A DNA stretch of 34,803 nt from assembly GCA_020696345.1 (NCBI GenBank), contig JAEHCK010000041.1, forward strand, positions 1 to 34,803, read 5' to 3'. The notes beneath the pieces were generated by a model. It saw only the letters and a program-made list of their open reading frames with translations, had not been told where the DNA came from and made no database searches. The stretch comes from Thermoplasmata archaeon. Its GTDB lineage: Archaea > Thermoplasmatota > Penumbrarchaeia > JAEHCK01. A program made the position numbers and the translations under genes. Of the stretch, positions 7,825 through 15,230 are shown piece after piece; within the stretch, counting starts at the first letter, position 1, and every line of letters begins with the position of its first letter.

Positions 7825-9297
7825 ATGTTGAATAAAGTCCTGGTTGCAAATCGTGGCGAGATCGCAGTTCGGGTCATGCGTGCATGCCGTGAGATGGGCA
7901 TACCAACCGTAGCCGTTTATTCAGAAGCGGATAAGAGTGCATTGTTCGCAAGATATGCGGACGAGGCCTATTTGTTGGGTCCCGGACCTGCGTCACAGAG
8001 CTATTTGAACATAGAAAAGATCTTGGACATCGCCGAGAAGAGTGATGCCGAGGGTATACATCCAGGCTATGGTTTCCTGGCTGAAAACGCCAAGTTTGCC
8101 GACCAGTGCAAATCACATGGAATAGAGTTCATTGGCCCACCGGTCAATGCGATCGAGGCAATGGGCAGCAAGATCGAGTCAAAGAAGATGATGAAGTCCG
8201 CCGGTGTACCGGTGATACCCGGTGTTGAGGAGGGTATCCGCGACCCTGAACGCGCCAAGGATGTCGCATCCAAGGTAGGCTACCCTGTCATGATGAAGGC
8301 GTCCGCAGGCGGCGGCGGTATCGGTATGAAGATCGTGTACGACGAGAAGGATCTTGCCAAACAACTCGAATCTACCATGCGCATAGCAAAATCGTCCTTC
8401 GGTGATGATACGGTATTCATCGAGAAATACCTCGACGAGCCGCGTCATGTTGAGTTCCAGGTAATAGGTGATAAGAAGGGGCATTTTATCCATGTACGCG
8501 AGCGGGAATGCTCAGTACAGCGTAGGCACCAGAAATTGATCGAAGAGACTCCATCATGCGTCATGACCGAAGAATTACGGGCAAGTATGGGTGAAGCTGC
8601 TGTGAAGGCTGGAAAGGTCATCGGGTATTATAATGCTGGCACCGTGGAATTCATGTATTCCAAGGGTGATTTCTATTTTCTTGAAATGAACACGCGTTTA
8701 CAGGTTGAGCACCCCATTACCGAGATGATCACAGGTGTTGACCTTGCAAAAGAACAGCTCAGGGTAGCTTCCGGGCTTCCGCTCTCGTACGAGCAGCAGG
8801 ATATCACGGCACGTGGTTGGGCCATGGAGTGCAGGATCAATGCCGAGGACCCCCAGAACGATTTCATGCCTGCACCTGGAAAGATCATCAGGTACGGCGA
8901 ACCCGGTGGACCGGGTGTGCGCGTGGACAGCGGTGTATATACAGGGTTCGAAATTCCACCGTTCTATGATTCTTTGGTGGCAAAATTGATAGTCTGGGGC
9001 CAGGACCGGAATGAAGCCATCATACGCATGAAACGTGCGCTCTGGGAATATCAGATCACGGGTATCAAAACCAATATACCGATGCATCAGGTGATCTTTC
9101 AAGATGAATACTTTAACCGTGGTGAATATACAACTCATTTCATCGAAGAGTATAAAATACTGGACAGGGTGAAAGAGTATATACAAACACAAAAATTGGC
9201 AGCTTCATCGGGTGCAAAGATCGCCGCAGTTACCGCTGCGGTTGGTATGTATATGAACTCGGTTCTTGCTGCGGCAACGTCAAAGAAGAATGAATAA
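7825..9297 (+). CDS. pycA: pyruvate carboxylase subunit A (biotin carboxylase)
   Basis: This subunit carboxylates biotin on PycB using ATP and bicarbonate. The 490-residue ATP-grasp enzyme begins with KVLVANRGEIAVRVMRA (pre-ATP-grasp domain). It has the glycine-rich ATP loop ASAGGGGIGMK at about 159-169, ECSVQRRHQKLIEE, the metal and bicarbonate site EMNTRLQVEHPITE starting at Glu287, and a typical biotin carboxylase C-terminal domain (MECRINAEDP). Its length matches archaeal PycA/AccC. The last 30 or so residues are unusually alanine-rich and hydrophobic, and may help subunit or membrane association. The context next to pycB makes it the PycA partner rather than an acetyl-CoA carboxylase subunit. 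Confidence 0.93.
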   Translation: MLNKVLVANRGEIAVRVMRACREMGIPTVAVYSEADKSALFARYADEAYLLGPGPASQSYLNIEKILDIAEKSDAEGIHPGYGFLAENAKFADQCKSHGIEFIGPPVNAIEAMGSKIESKKMMKSAGVPVIPGVEEGIRDPERAKDVASKVGYPVMMKASAGGGGIGMKIVYDEKDLAKQLESTMRIAKSSFGDDTVFIEKYLDEPRHVEFQVIGDKKGHFIHVRERECSVQRRHQKLIEETPSCVMTEELRASMGEAAVKAGKVIGYYNAGTVEFMYSKGDFYFLEMNTRLQVEHPITEMITGVDLAKEQLRVASGLPLSYEQQDITARGWAMECRINAEDPQNDFMPAPGKIIRYGEPGGPGVRVDSGVYTGFEIPPFYDSLVAKLIVWGQDRNEAIIRMKRALWEYQITGIKTNIPMHQVIFQDEYFNRGEYTTHFIEEYKILDRVKEYIQTQKLAASSGAKIAAVTAAVGMYMNSVLAAATSKKNE

Positions 9298-9400
9298 AAC
9301 AATATGCTTCTACCAAAATTCGGTGATGAGGCGAAATAAAAATTAAATCCCAGTATTTCATTACGGTAAAGCAACAATATCTAAACAGGGGGTTATAGAT

Positions 9401-9736
9401 TTGGAAGATGCGATCCTGATACCAAAGGGTTCTCAGAAAAAGAGTATGGATTTTGAAGGTAAACATCTCGAGCTTTTGTTCAAGTCAGGTAAAATGGAAG
9501 GGATACTTATCGAGATCGAGTCGGGTGATGACTTTGGCAAGCAGTATACTCATGACGGTGAAGAATTACATTATGTGATCGAAGGTGAGATAGAATACAT
9601 GATAGGGGATAAAACATACAAATTATCTGAAGGTGACTGCTTCTGGCATAAATCCAATATTCCCCACAGCGTGCGAAATACAGGCTCGAAAAAAGCCATA
9701 TATCTCACTTTAGGTGTACCGCCTACTTTCATGTGA
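9401..9736 (+). CDS. single-domain cupin protein
   Basis: The protein has 111 residues. Cupin motif 1 can be read in THDGEELHYVIEGEIEYMIG, with a Glu/His pair and the trailing glycine. Cupin motif 2 is GDCFWHKSNIPHSVRNTG, with His and Asn. The fold is a small beta-barrel that usually binds a divalent metal. Such domains often follow an HTH in regulators, but no DNA-binding domain is present here. The start is TTG at 9401 with AGGGGG about 8 nt upstream; no ATG lies near, and the next (residue 16) would remove the first strand. It sits in the same direction between pycA (103-bp gap) and glcD (84-bp gap). The ligand is unknown; a sensor or isomerase linked to hydroxyacid metabolism is a guess. 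Confidence 0.85.
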   Translation: MEDAILIPKGSQKKSMDFEGKHLELLFKSGKMEGILIEIESGDDFGKQYTHDGEELHYVIEGEIEYMIGDKTYKLSEGDCFWHKSNIPHSVRNTGSKKAIYLTLGVPPTFM

Positions 9737-9820
9737 ACTCAAACTCATGATTAACTATTGATCAATGGATAATGTTAAAAAATTATCAGTTTCATACGAT
9801 TTGATAATGACGGTGATATT

Positions 9821-11245
9821 ATGGATCCTGAAATTATATCAAAACTATCCTCGATCGTTGGATCGGACAATTGTAAAACCACCACAGCCGAGCTTTACAC
9901 ATACTCGATGGATGCTAGTATACATAAAAGCATGCCCGATGCAGTGGTCCGGCCTCGGAGTGCGCAAGAGGTCTCTGAGATCGTCAAGCTAGCCAATGAA
10001 CACAAATTTCCGGTTATCCCGCGTGGGGGTGGTTCGGCATTATGCGGTCATTCCGTGCCAGTTGATGGCGGCGTGATCATTGACCTGCAGCGCATGGATA
10101 CGATAAAAGATATACGTGTTGAAGACCTATATGCCGTTTGCGAGCCTGGCGTTGTCTGTGATGACCTGAACGCCGCACTTAAAAAAGAAGGTTTTTGGAT
10201 CCCGGGCCCATCGAGCTCAAATGTGGCTAACATCGGAGGTATGGTAGCGACCAATTCGTCCGGCGATAAAGCGTTGAAGTACGGCGCCACCAGGGATTAC
10301 GTTATTGGCCTGGAAGTGGTTCTGCCTACGGGCGAGATCGTGCATGCAGGTTCAAGAACCATTAAAAATTCGGGCGGGTACCAGTTCGAAAAGTTCTTCT
10401 GCGGCATGGAGGGAACGTTGGGAATAATCACCGAGATAATAACGAGAGTAATTCCTCTCCCCGAGAAAAAAGCCGCAGCTATCGCAGTATTTAACGAACT
10501 TGAGCATGCCGGGCAATGTGTTTCAAATATCATTGCCGCTCGTCTAATTCCTTCAGGTCTGGAGCTGATGTCAAACGTATGTATCCGCGCGGTTAACAAG
10601 GCGCTGGATCTGGGTCTACCAGAGGTCGAGGCAATACTATTGATCGAGGTTGACGGTGAGGCTGCGGTGATCTCCGACAAGATCAAAAAAGTATCGGATA
10701 TCTGCAAAGAAAGTGGTGCAATATCGGTGGAATTTACCGATGATGAGAAACGTATTGCAGAGCTGTGGAAGGGCCGAAAAGGTATGATACCTGCATTAAG
10801 TAAACTGAATGAAGATTATGTCACGGTTATGCTCGCGGATGATATGTCGGTGCCCGTTTCAAAGGTGCCAATGGCAGTGAAAGAGTTTCAAATGATATCC
10901 GATAAGTACGAAATCATTGTTGCAAGTTACGGCCATGCCGGTGACGGTAACCTGCATACCAAGGTGCTCATGGACCCGACCAGAAAAAGCCACTGGGAAC
11001 AGGCGGAGAAGGCGGTAAATGAAATATACGATGTGGTCCTGAAACTTGGCGGTACGGTCACTGGCGAGCACGGTGTTGCGATCACGAAGGCGCCGTTCTT
11101 CCATAAAGAGCGCGCCGCACTCATACCCACTATGAAAGCGATCAAGCGTGCAATGGACCCGAACAACATTATGAACCCGCACAAGCTCATGGACTGGGAG
11201 GGTGGATTTATTACACATCTCAGATACAAGATCGAGAGGGAGTAG
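9821..11245 (+). CDS. glcD: FAD-linked 2-hydroxyacid dehydrogenase, GlcD/D-lactate dehydrogenase type
   Basis: Enzymes of this type oxidise D-lactate, glycolate or related 2-hydroxyacids and pass electrons from FAD to an Fe-S partner. The 474 residues show an N-terminal FAD-binding type 4 domain with VIPRGGGSALCGHSVP (about residues 66-81), and NIGGMVATNSSGDKALKYG. The FAD-oxidase C-terminal domain has the signature HAGDGNLH (from His372), then GTVTGEHGV and a C-terminal DPNNIMNPHKL. ATG 9821 follows GGTGAT by a few bases. The stop is only 7 bp before the glcF-like start, so the two subunits are co-translated. Substrate identity cannot be fixed, but pyruvate carboxylase upstream favours lactate. 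Confidence 0.92.
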   Translation: MDPEIISKLSSIVGSDNCKTTTAELYTYSMDASIHKSMPDAVVRPRSAQEVSEIVKLANEHKFPVIPRGGGSALCGHSVPVDGGVIIDLQRMDTIKDIRVEDLYAVCEPGVVCDDLNAALKKEGFWIPGPSSSNVANIGGMVATNSSGDKALKYGATRDYVIGLEVVLPTGEIVHAGSRTIKNSGGYQFEKFFCGMEGTLGIITEIITRVIPLPEKKAAAIAVFNELEHAGQCVSNIIAARLIPSGLELMSNVCIRAVNKALDLGLPEVEAILLIEVDGEAAVISDKIKKVSDICKESGAISVEFTDDEKRIAELWKGRKGMIPALSKLNEDYVTVMLADDMSVPVSKVPMAVKEFQMISDKYEIIVASYGHAGDGNLHTKVLMDPTRKSHWEQAEKAVNEIYDVVLKLGGTVTGEHGVAITKAPFFHKERAALIPTMKAIKRAMDPNNIMNPHKLMDWEGGFITHLRYKIERE

Positions 11246-11252
11246 CGATCTA

Positions 11253-12347
11253 ATGGAGACGAAACATGTAAACAAATACCTCAAAGAAATGATAACTTGT
11301 ACCATGTGCGGTTACTGTAAAGAGGTCTGCCCCACTTTCAAAGAGATCGGTTGGGATTCTGCATCTGCCCGTGGTAAGATCGCACTTTCCTACGGTTTGT
11401 ATATGGGCGACATCGAGCCTGATGACTCGGTGGTGGAACGGCTGTTCCAGTGTACCACCTGCGAGGATTGTAAGCGCAGATGCCCGTCAAAGACCGAGGT
11501 GGTGAAGGCGCTCGAGGCAATACGCAAGGACATGAACGAGGCTGGCTTCGCTCTTGAGATACATAAGAAGATATACGACTCAATAAAAAAATACGGGAAC
11601 CCGTACGCCGAGACCGCATCCAGGTCCGAAGTGTTAGGTGAACAGCCAAAAAAAGCAAAGATCGCATATTTTGCCGGGTGCACGGCTACTTATCGTAATA
11701 AGGAGATCACCGATGCCGCGATATCTATTTTAAAAAAGCTCGGGGTGGAGTACACTATTCTAGACGAGGTGTGTTGCGGTAGTGTGCTGCAGAGAACAGG
11801 GTTTGATGATGAGTCATTAAAGAAATTGATCGATGCAAACATTGATGCCATCGAAGCCACGGGTGCTAAAAAGGTATTGTTCTCGTGTGCAGGTTGTCTG
11901 AGGATGTTTCGGAAAGAATACAAACAGTTCAGAGATTTCGATTTTGAGGCGCTCCATTTCACAGAGTGGCTGGCAGACCAGGAGTTGAAACTTAAACCCT
12001 ACACCAAAAAGCTCACATATCACGATCCGTGTCATATAGGCAGACATATCGGTATCTACGAGCCGCCGAGGAAACTTATTGAACGTATACCCGGGGTACA
12101 GTTCTCCGAGATGGAATACAACAGAGATAAGGCCAAGTGCTGTGGTGGCGGCGGCGGCGTGCGCTCGGCATTCCCAAAACTGGCTCAGGATATTGCGGCA
12201 AACCGAGTAAAGCAGGCCGAGTTTGCACAGGTGCTGGTTAATACCTGCCCGTTCTGTTTGAACACGCTCAAGTTTGGCAATGAGAAGTTGAAGCAGGACA
12301 CGGAGATAATTGATATATTGACGTTGATAGATAGCCTAATGGAATGA
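11253..12347 (+). CDS. glcF: Fe-S/CCG-domain electron-transfer subunit, GlcF/HdrD type
   Basis: This 364-residue partner of the FAD subunit carries two 4Fe-4S ferredoxin motifs, C16-x2-C19-x2-C22-x3-C26P and C67-x2-C70-x2-C73-x3-C77P. Two cysteine-rich CCG domains follow, with FAGCTATYRNKE, the first CCG at 174-176, SCAGC, YHDPCHIGRH, and the second CCG at 296-298. This is the GlcF/HdrD/LutA-like layout. It would pass electrons to a quinone, a heterodisulfide reductase-type acceptor or another carrier. I chose ATG 11253 over the upstream TTG (11202), because the latter lies inside glcD and adds unrelated residues. GGGAG in the end of glcD may serve as ribosome binding site. Confidence 0.9.
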   Translation: METKHVNKYLKEMITCTMCGYCKEVCPTFKEIGWDSASARGKIALSYGLYMGDIEPDDSVVERLFQCTTCEDCKRRCPSKTEVVKALEAIRKDMNEAGFALEIHKKIYDSIKKYGNPYAETASRSEVLGEQPKKAKIAYFAGCTATYRNKEITDAAISILKKLGVEYTILDEVCCGSVLQRTGFDDESLKKLIDANIDAIEATGAKKVLFSCAGCLRMFRKEYKQFRDFDFEALHFTEWLADQELKLKPYTKKLTYHDPCHIGRHIGIYEPPRKLIERIPGVQFSEMEYNRDKAKCCGGGGGVRSAFPKLAQDIAANRVKQAEFAQVLVNTCPFCLNTLKFGNEKLKQDTEIIDILTLIDSLME

Positions 12348-12354
12348 TTAATTT

Positions 12355-12472
12355 AGAGAAGAGGTGGAAGGACGCTAAAAAAGCATGAACGATTCCAGAC
12401 ACTAGTGGGAAGAGGGTTATATCACTCAATTATCAACCCACTTTCCTCTATCCAATGCCCGCTTTCCTATAA
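12355..12472 (-). repeat. dispersed GGAAAGNGGG inverted-end element, copy 3 (reversed)
   Basis: Read on the minus strand it gives AGGAAAGCGGG, then GAGGAAAGTGGGTTGATA, TGATATAACCCT, CCCACTAGTG, GAATC, ATGCTT and TAGCGTCC. These are the same blocks in the same order as copies 1 and 2. It lies between glcF and the aminopeptidase, in the opposite orientation to transcription. Confidence 0.75.
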
Positions 12473-12546
12473 AATTATATTAGATCTTTTTATGAATTCT
12501 GTTATAGAAAAAAAATAAATTCGAAGCTGATTTGGAGCGGATATCA

Positions 12547-13530
12547 ATGACTTTAGAAGCAGGAGCAGAAAAAGTAATCTTTGATTGTATGGGCGTTTCA
12601 CCTGGTGAGAAGGTTCTGATCATTGCTGATACGGAAAAACAGCAAATAGGTCAAGCATTGTTTGACCAAGCGATAGAGGCTAAGAGCGAGGCCATGTTCG
12701 TCATTATGCTTCCACGGGCACGCCACGGCGAAGAACCGCCGAAAGGAATTGCTGAGTTAATGAAACATGTGGATGTAATAGTTGCACCTGCATCATGTTC
12801 GCTGACCCATACCCAGGCACGGCGCGAGGCGTCAAAGGTGGGTGTACGCATCGCTACCATGCCAATGATAATCCCGCAGATGTTTACCACCGGTGGGTTA
12901 ACTGCAGACTTTTACGCTGTCCGTGACCGCATCGAGACCGCGAGTAAGAAGATCGGAAACGCTGATTCAGCGCATATTACAACCGTAAAGGGCACTGATC
13001 TGAAAATGCATATCTCACCAGGCCGTTGGGTTAAGGATACGGGTATCTTCTCTGAAAAGGGGCAGTACGGTAACCTGCCCGCTGGCGAGTTGTTCCTGGC
13101 ACCCGATGAGGGTACCGCCAATGGCATGCTGGTGATCGACGGCGCCATGGCCGGTGTGCCCGAGCTGGATGAACCCATCAGGATCACAATAAAGGATGGT
13201 TTTGCGGAAAATATCGAGGGTGGCCAGGGGGCTGAGCAATTGCAAAAGATCTTGACCGAGGCGGGTGAGAAATTGAAAGAAGCTGGAAAAAACCCGAAAC
13301 TTGTCTACAACATCGCCGAGCTCGGTATAGGCATGAACGACAAAGCCGGAGTGATCAATAACCCGCTGGAGGACGAGAAGGTGCTGGGGACCGTGCATGT
13401 AGCGGTAGGCGATAACTCCACGTTCGGCGGCACTGTCAAGGCGGGGGTGCACCTGGACGGGATAATCATGAACCCTACGCTGAGGCTTGGTGAGGTTGAG
13501 CTGATCAGAGATGGGAAGATGCTGTTGTAA
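12547..13530 (+). CDS. M29-type leucyl aminopeptidase (aminopeptidase T/AmpS-like)
   Basis: This predicted metallo-aminopeptidase has 327 residues. N-terminal residues about 1-135 form the alpha/beta domain (GVSPGEKVLIIADTE). The C-terminal catalytic region has AGELFLAPDEGTANG, LGIGMND, GTVHVAVGDN and GVHLDGIIMNP. By family pattern, the likely metal ligands are among Glu181, Glu258, His284, His302 and Asp304; the exact assignment is inference. The protein is shorter than bacterial M29 enzymes (about 400 aa), as usual for this archaeal branch. I chose ATG 12547 (GGAGCGG upstream) over TTG 12532. It is probably cytoplasmic, with no signal peptide. Its 3' end is duplicated 355 bp downstream. Confidence 0.88.
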   Translation: MTLEAGAEKVIFDCMGVSPGEKVLIIADTEKQQIGQALFDQAIEAKSEAMFVIMLPRARHGEEPPKGIAELMKHVDVIVAPASCSLTHTQARREASKVGVRIATMPMIIPQMFTTGGLTADFYAVRDRIETASKKIGNADSAHITTVKGTDLKMHISPGRWVKDTGIFSEKGQYGNLPAGELFLAPDEGTANGMLVIDGAMAGVPELDEPIRITIKDGFAENIEGGQGAEQLQKILTEAGEKLKEAGKNPKLVYNIAELGIGMNDKAGVINNPLEDEKVLGTVHVAVGDNSTFGGTVKAGVHLDGIIMNPTLRLGEVELIRDGKMLL

Positions 13531-13571
13531 ACTATGATTCAGCAGACAAATAACTTATTTCAGATAAAAAG

Positions 13572-13655
13572 AACCACAGAGAGCACTGAGATGAACACAG
13601 AGATACATTAATTATTATCTACTTCTTTGTGTGTACCCTCTGTGGCTCGGTGGTT
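13572..13655. repeat. REP-like inverted repeat, AACCACAGAG type
   Basis: The left arm begins AACCACAGAGAGCACTGAG and the right arm ends CTCTGTGGCTCGGTGGTT. The reverse complement of the right arm matches the left over about 32 bp with several mismatches, separated by about 20 bp. Palindromes beginning AACCACAGAG are known as common intergenic repeats in many bacteria and archaea. It is followed by a run of A and T. Confidence 0.75.
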
Positions 13656-13800
13656 AAAAAAAATTTTCACTCAATATTTTTATCGCTAACTAATAAGACT
13701 ATTCTAACCTATATCTTATCCCTTGGGGGTTTGTGAATCTATTAATATTTGCTATACCAATTAAATAAATAATTATAGTTTCGGTAGAACAATAATAGTT

Positions 13801-13899
13801 ATTGCGCACCTGGACGGGATCGTACTGAACCCTCCGATGAGGCTTGGTGATATGGAATTGATCAGAGATGGGAAGCTGTTCCGATAAAACTGAGATTCA
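13801..13899 (+). pseudogene. fragment duplicating the 3' end of the M29 aminopeptidase gene
   Basis: The frame from 13801 reads IAHLDGIVLNPPMRLG, then DMELIRDGKLFR and a stop at 13885. It aligns with the last 28 or so codons of the aminopeptidase, VHLDGIIMNPTLRLG and EVELIRDGKMLL. Similarity continues past the stop into the shared attcag. There is no start, and the homology begins abruptly near 13804. Several of the nucleotide differences are silent or conservative, so the copy probably diverged while still coding, or came from a diverged paralogue. Confidence 0.85.
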
Positions 13900-13982
13900 G
13901 TAATTTTTAGTTAGTAGAACACGGATGACACAGCTAAGAAAGAGTAATCATTTATTGGCAAATACAACATACCCGTTTAAAG

Positions 13983-14975
13983 ATGACTCCGCAAAATATT
14001 GAAAATATATTCACTCAATTAAAAAAAGAACATCACGAGATCACCAAGTCCATATCAACGATAACAGACGTTGACCATAAGCTTTTTCATTCATACTTAA
14101 CGCCCTCTTTAACTACGGAGATCGATAATTTACGGCTGAACTTCGAGGACTCGTTCGAATACATCCGCATGTATTTCAACAGCGGCAGGTACCAGGGATT
14201 CAAATTCTATGATGATGAGAACCTGATCGTATTTGCTATCGAGGACAAGAAGAAACCGCATTTTAAGCTATTTAAACCACTCGGGGAGGGTGCGATAAAA
14301 AAAATGACACAGATCATTAGCCTGCTTTCTTCCATCACAAAATATCCGATCCATTGTGTATGTTTGGATAATAAAATTCTAAAAGAGCTCAAGAAGATCA
14401 AACATTCAGAGATTAAGAATATCAAAGAGTTCAAATATTATATCTATGACCTTCAGACATTAGAAGGTCTACGCGGGAATCGGTGGAAGAATGTACGCCA
14501 GAAAGTAACCGCTTTTAATAAGAAATATCCCAAGCTGAAGGTCGAGCGTTTGAGCGAGGAGAATTTCTATAATGTCATACATTTCATAGGTGAATGGCGG
14601 CGGCAACTGCTAACATCACGCAAACTATCATTTTCTAATTTGGAGAAGAACAAGTCAGCGGCAAGCTATTACTCTGATAAGAACGATTTCAAGAATGTCT
14701 GGGCAACTGTGTATAAGCTGAGCGGGCGTGTGGTTTCGTTCCAGTTATTGTACCGGTTGGGTGAAGATTCCGCAGCACATGCCATTGGCATGGCAGATAC
14801 CGGGCTTTCGGGGCTGGCCGAGGCGGCACAGGTGGATGTTTGGCGGGAAGTGCTGGGCTCAGGCATCAGATTCGTCAACGACGGTGCGAGCTGGCGGCCC
14901 GGGCTCGATCGGTATAAGCGCAAGTTCAACCCCATTTCAGTGCAGAAGGTGTTTGAGTGTAAGATCAGAATGTAG
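13983..14975 (+). CDS. DUF2156-like protein (GNAT-fold, phosphatidylglycerol lysyltransferase C-terminal type)
   Basis: The 330-residue soluble protein has YIYDLQTLEGLRGNRWKNVR at about residues 154-173, followed by KVTAFNKKYPKLKVERL. That is the pattern by which DUF2156 proteins are recognised. Near the C-terminus it has SAAHAIGMADTGLSGLAEA, then GIRFVNDGASW and LDRYKRKFNPI. DUF2156 is a double GNAT-like fold, best known from the C-terminal domain of MprF/LysX, which transfers amino acids from tRNA to lipids. Stand-alone archaeal members have no established substrate. The ATG is at 13983. The last codons and the stop overlap the first unit of the 28-bp repeat array. It is probably co-oriented with the next gene. 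Confidence 0.75.
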   Translation: MTPQNIENIFTQLKKEHHEITKSISTITDVDHKLFHSYLTPSLTTEIDNLRLNFEDSFEYIRMYFNSGRYQGFKFYDDENLIVFAIEDKKKPHFKLFKPLGEGAIKKMTQIISLLSSITKYPIHCVCLDNKILKELKKIKHSEIKNIKEFKYYIYDLQTLEGLRGNRWKNVRQKVTAFNKKYPKLKVERLSEENFYNVIHFIGEWRRQLLTSRKLSFSNLEKNKSAASYYSDKNDFKNVWATVYKLSGRVVSFQLLYRLGEDSAAHAIGMADTGLSGLAEAAQVDVWREVLGSGIRFVNDGASWRPGLDRYKRKFNPISVQKVFECKIRM

Positions 14976-15223
14976 GATATATTGCTGAGATGTTGGGATG
15001 TTCTAAATGTCGTTGAGATAACAGGATGTTCTAAATGTCGCTGATATGGCAGAATGTTCTATATATCGTTGGGATATCAGGATGTTCTAAATGTCGTAGA
15101 GATGGCAGGATGCATAAATGAATTAACGTTAACTTATCGTACATCCTGGAAATTAAGCGAAACGTACAACATCCTAATAATCAAGCGAAATGTACAACAC
15201 CCCATAAAGAATCAAACTTATGT
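14968..15223. repeat. inverted array of 28-bp repeats, locus 2
   Basis: Left-arm units start at 14968, 14996, 15024, 15052, 15080 and 15108, exactly 28 bp apart. Most start GGATGTTCTAAATGTCG or a close variant. Right-arm units (AACATCC type) start at 15140, 15168 and 15196. The step from last left to first right unit is 32 bp, identical to locus 1. The perfect palindrome TTAACGTTAA (15123-15132) lies exactly at the symmetry centre. The array begins inside the last codons of the DUF2156 gene and ends just before the next start codon. Confidence 0.85.
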
Positions 15224-15230
15224 GATCCAA

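Larger units (their letters stand above)
13531..13982. other. 452-bp gap with a palindromic repeat and a duplicated gene end
   Basis: It contains the ACCACAGAG inverted repeat (13572-13655), an A+T-rich stretch and the aminopeptidase 3'-end copy (13801-13899). No intact gene is visible. Confidence 0.6.

Noticed and set aside
15054..15230. N-terminal extension of the 529-aa protein
   Set aside because: The open frame upstream is made of the 28-bp repeat array. ATG 15231 directly after it is a more sensible start.
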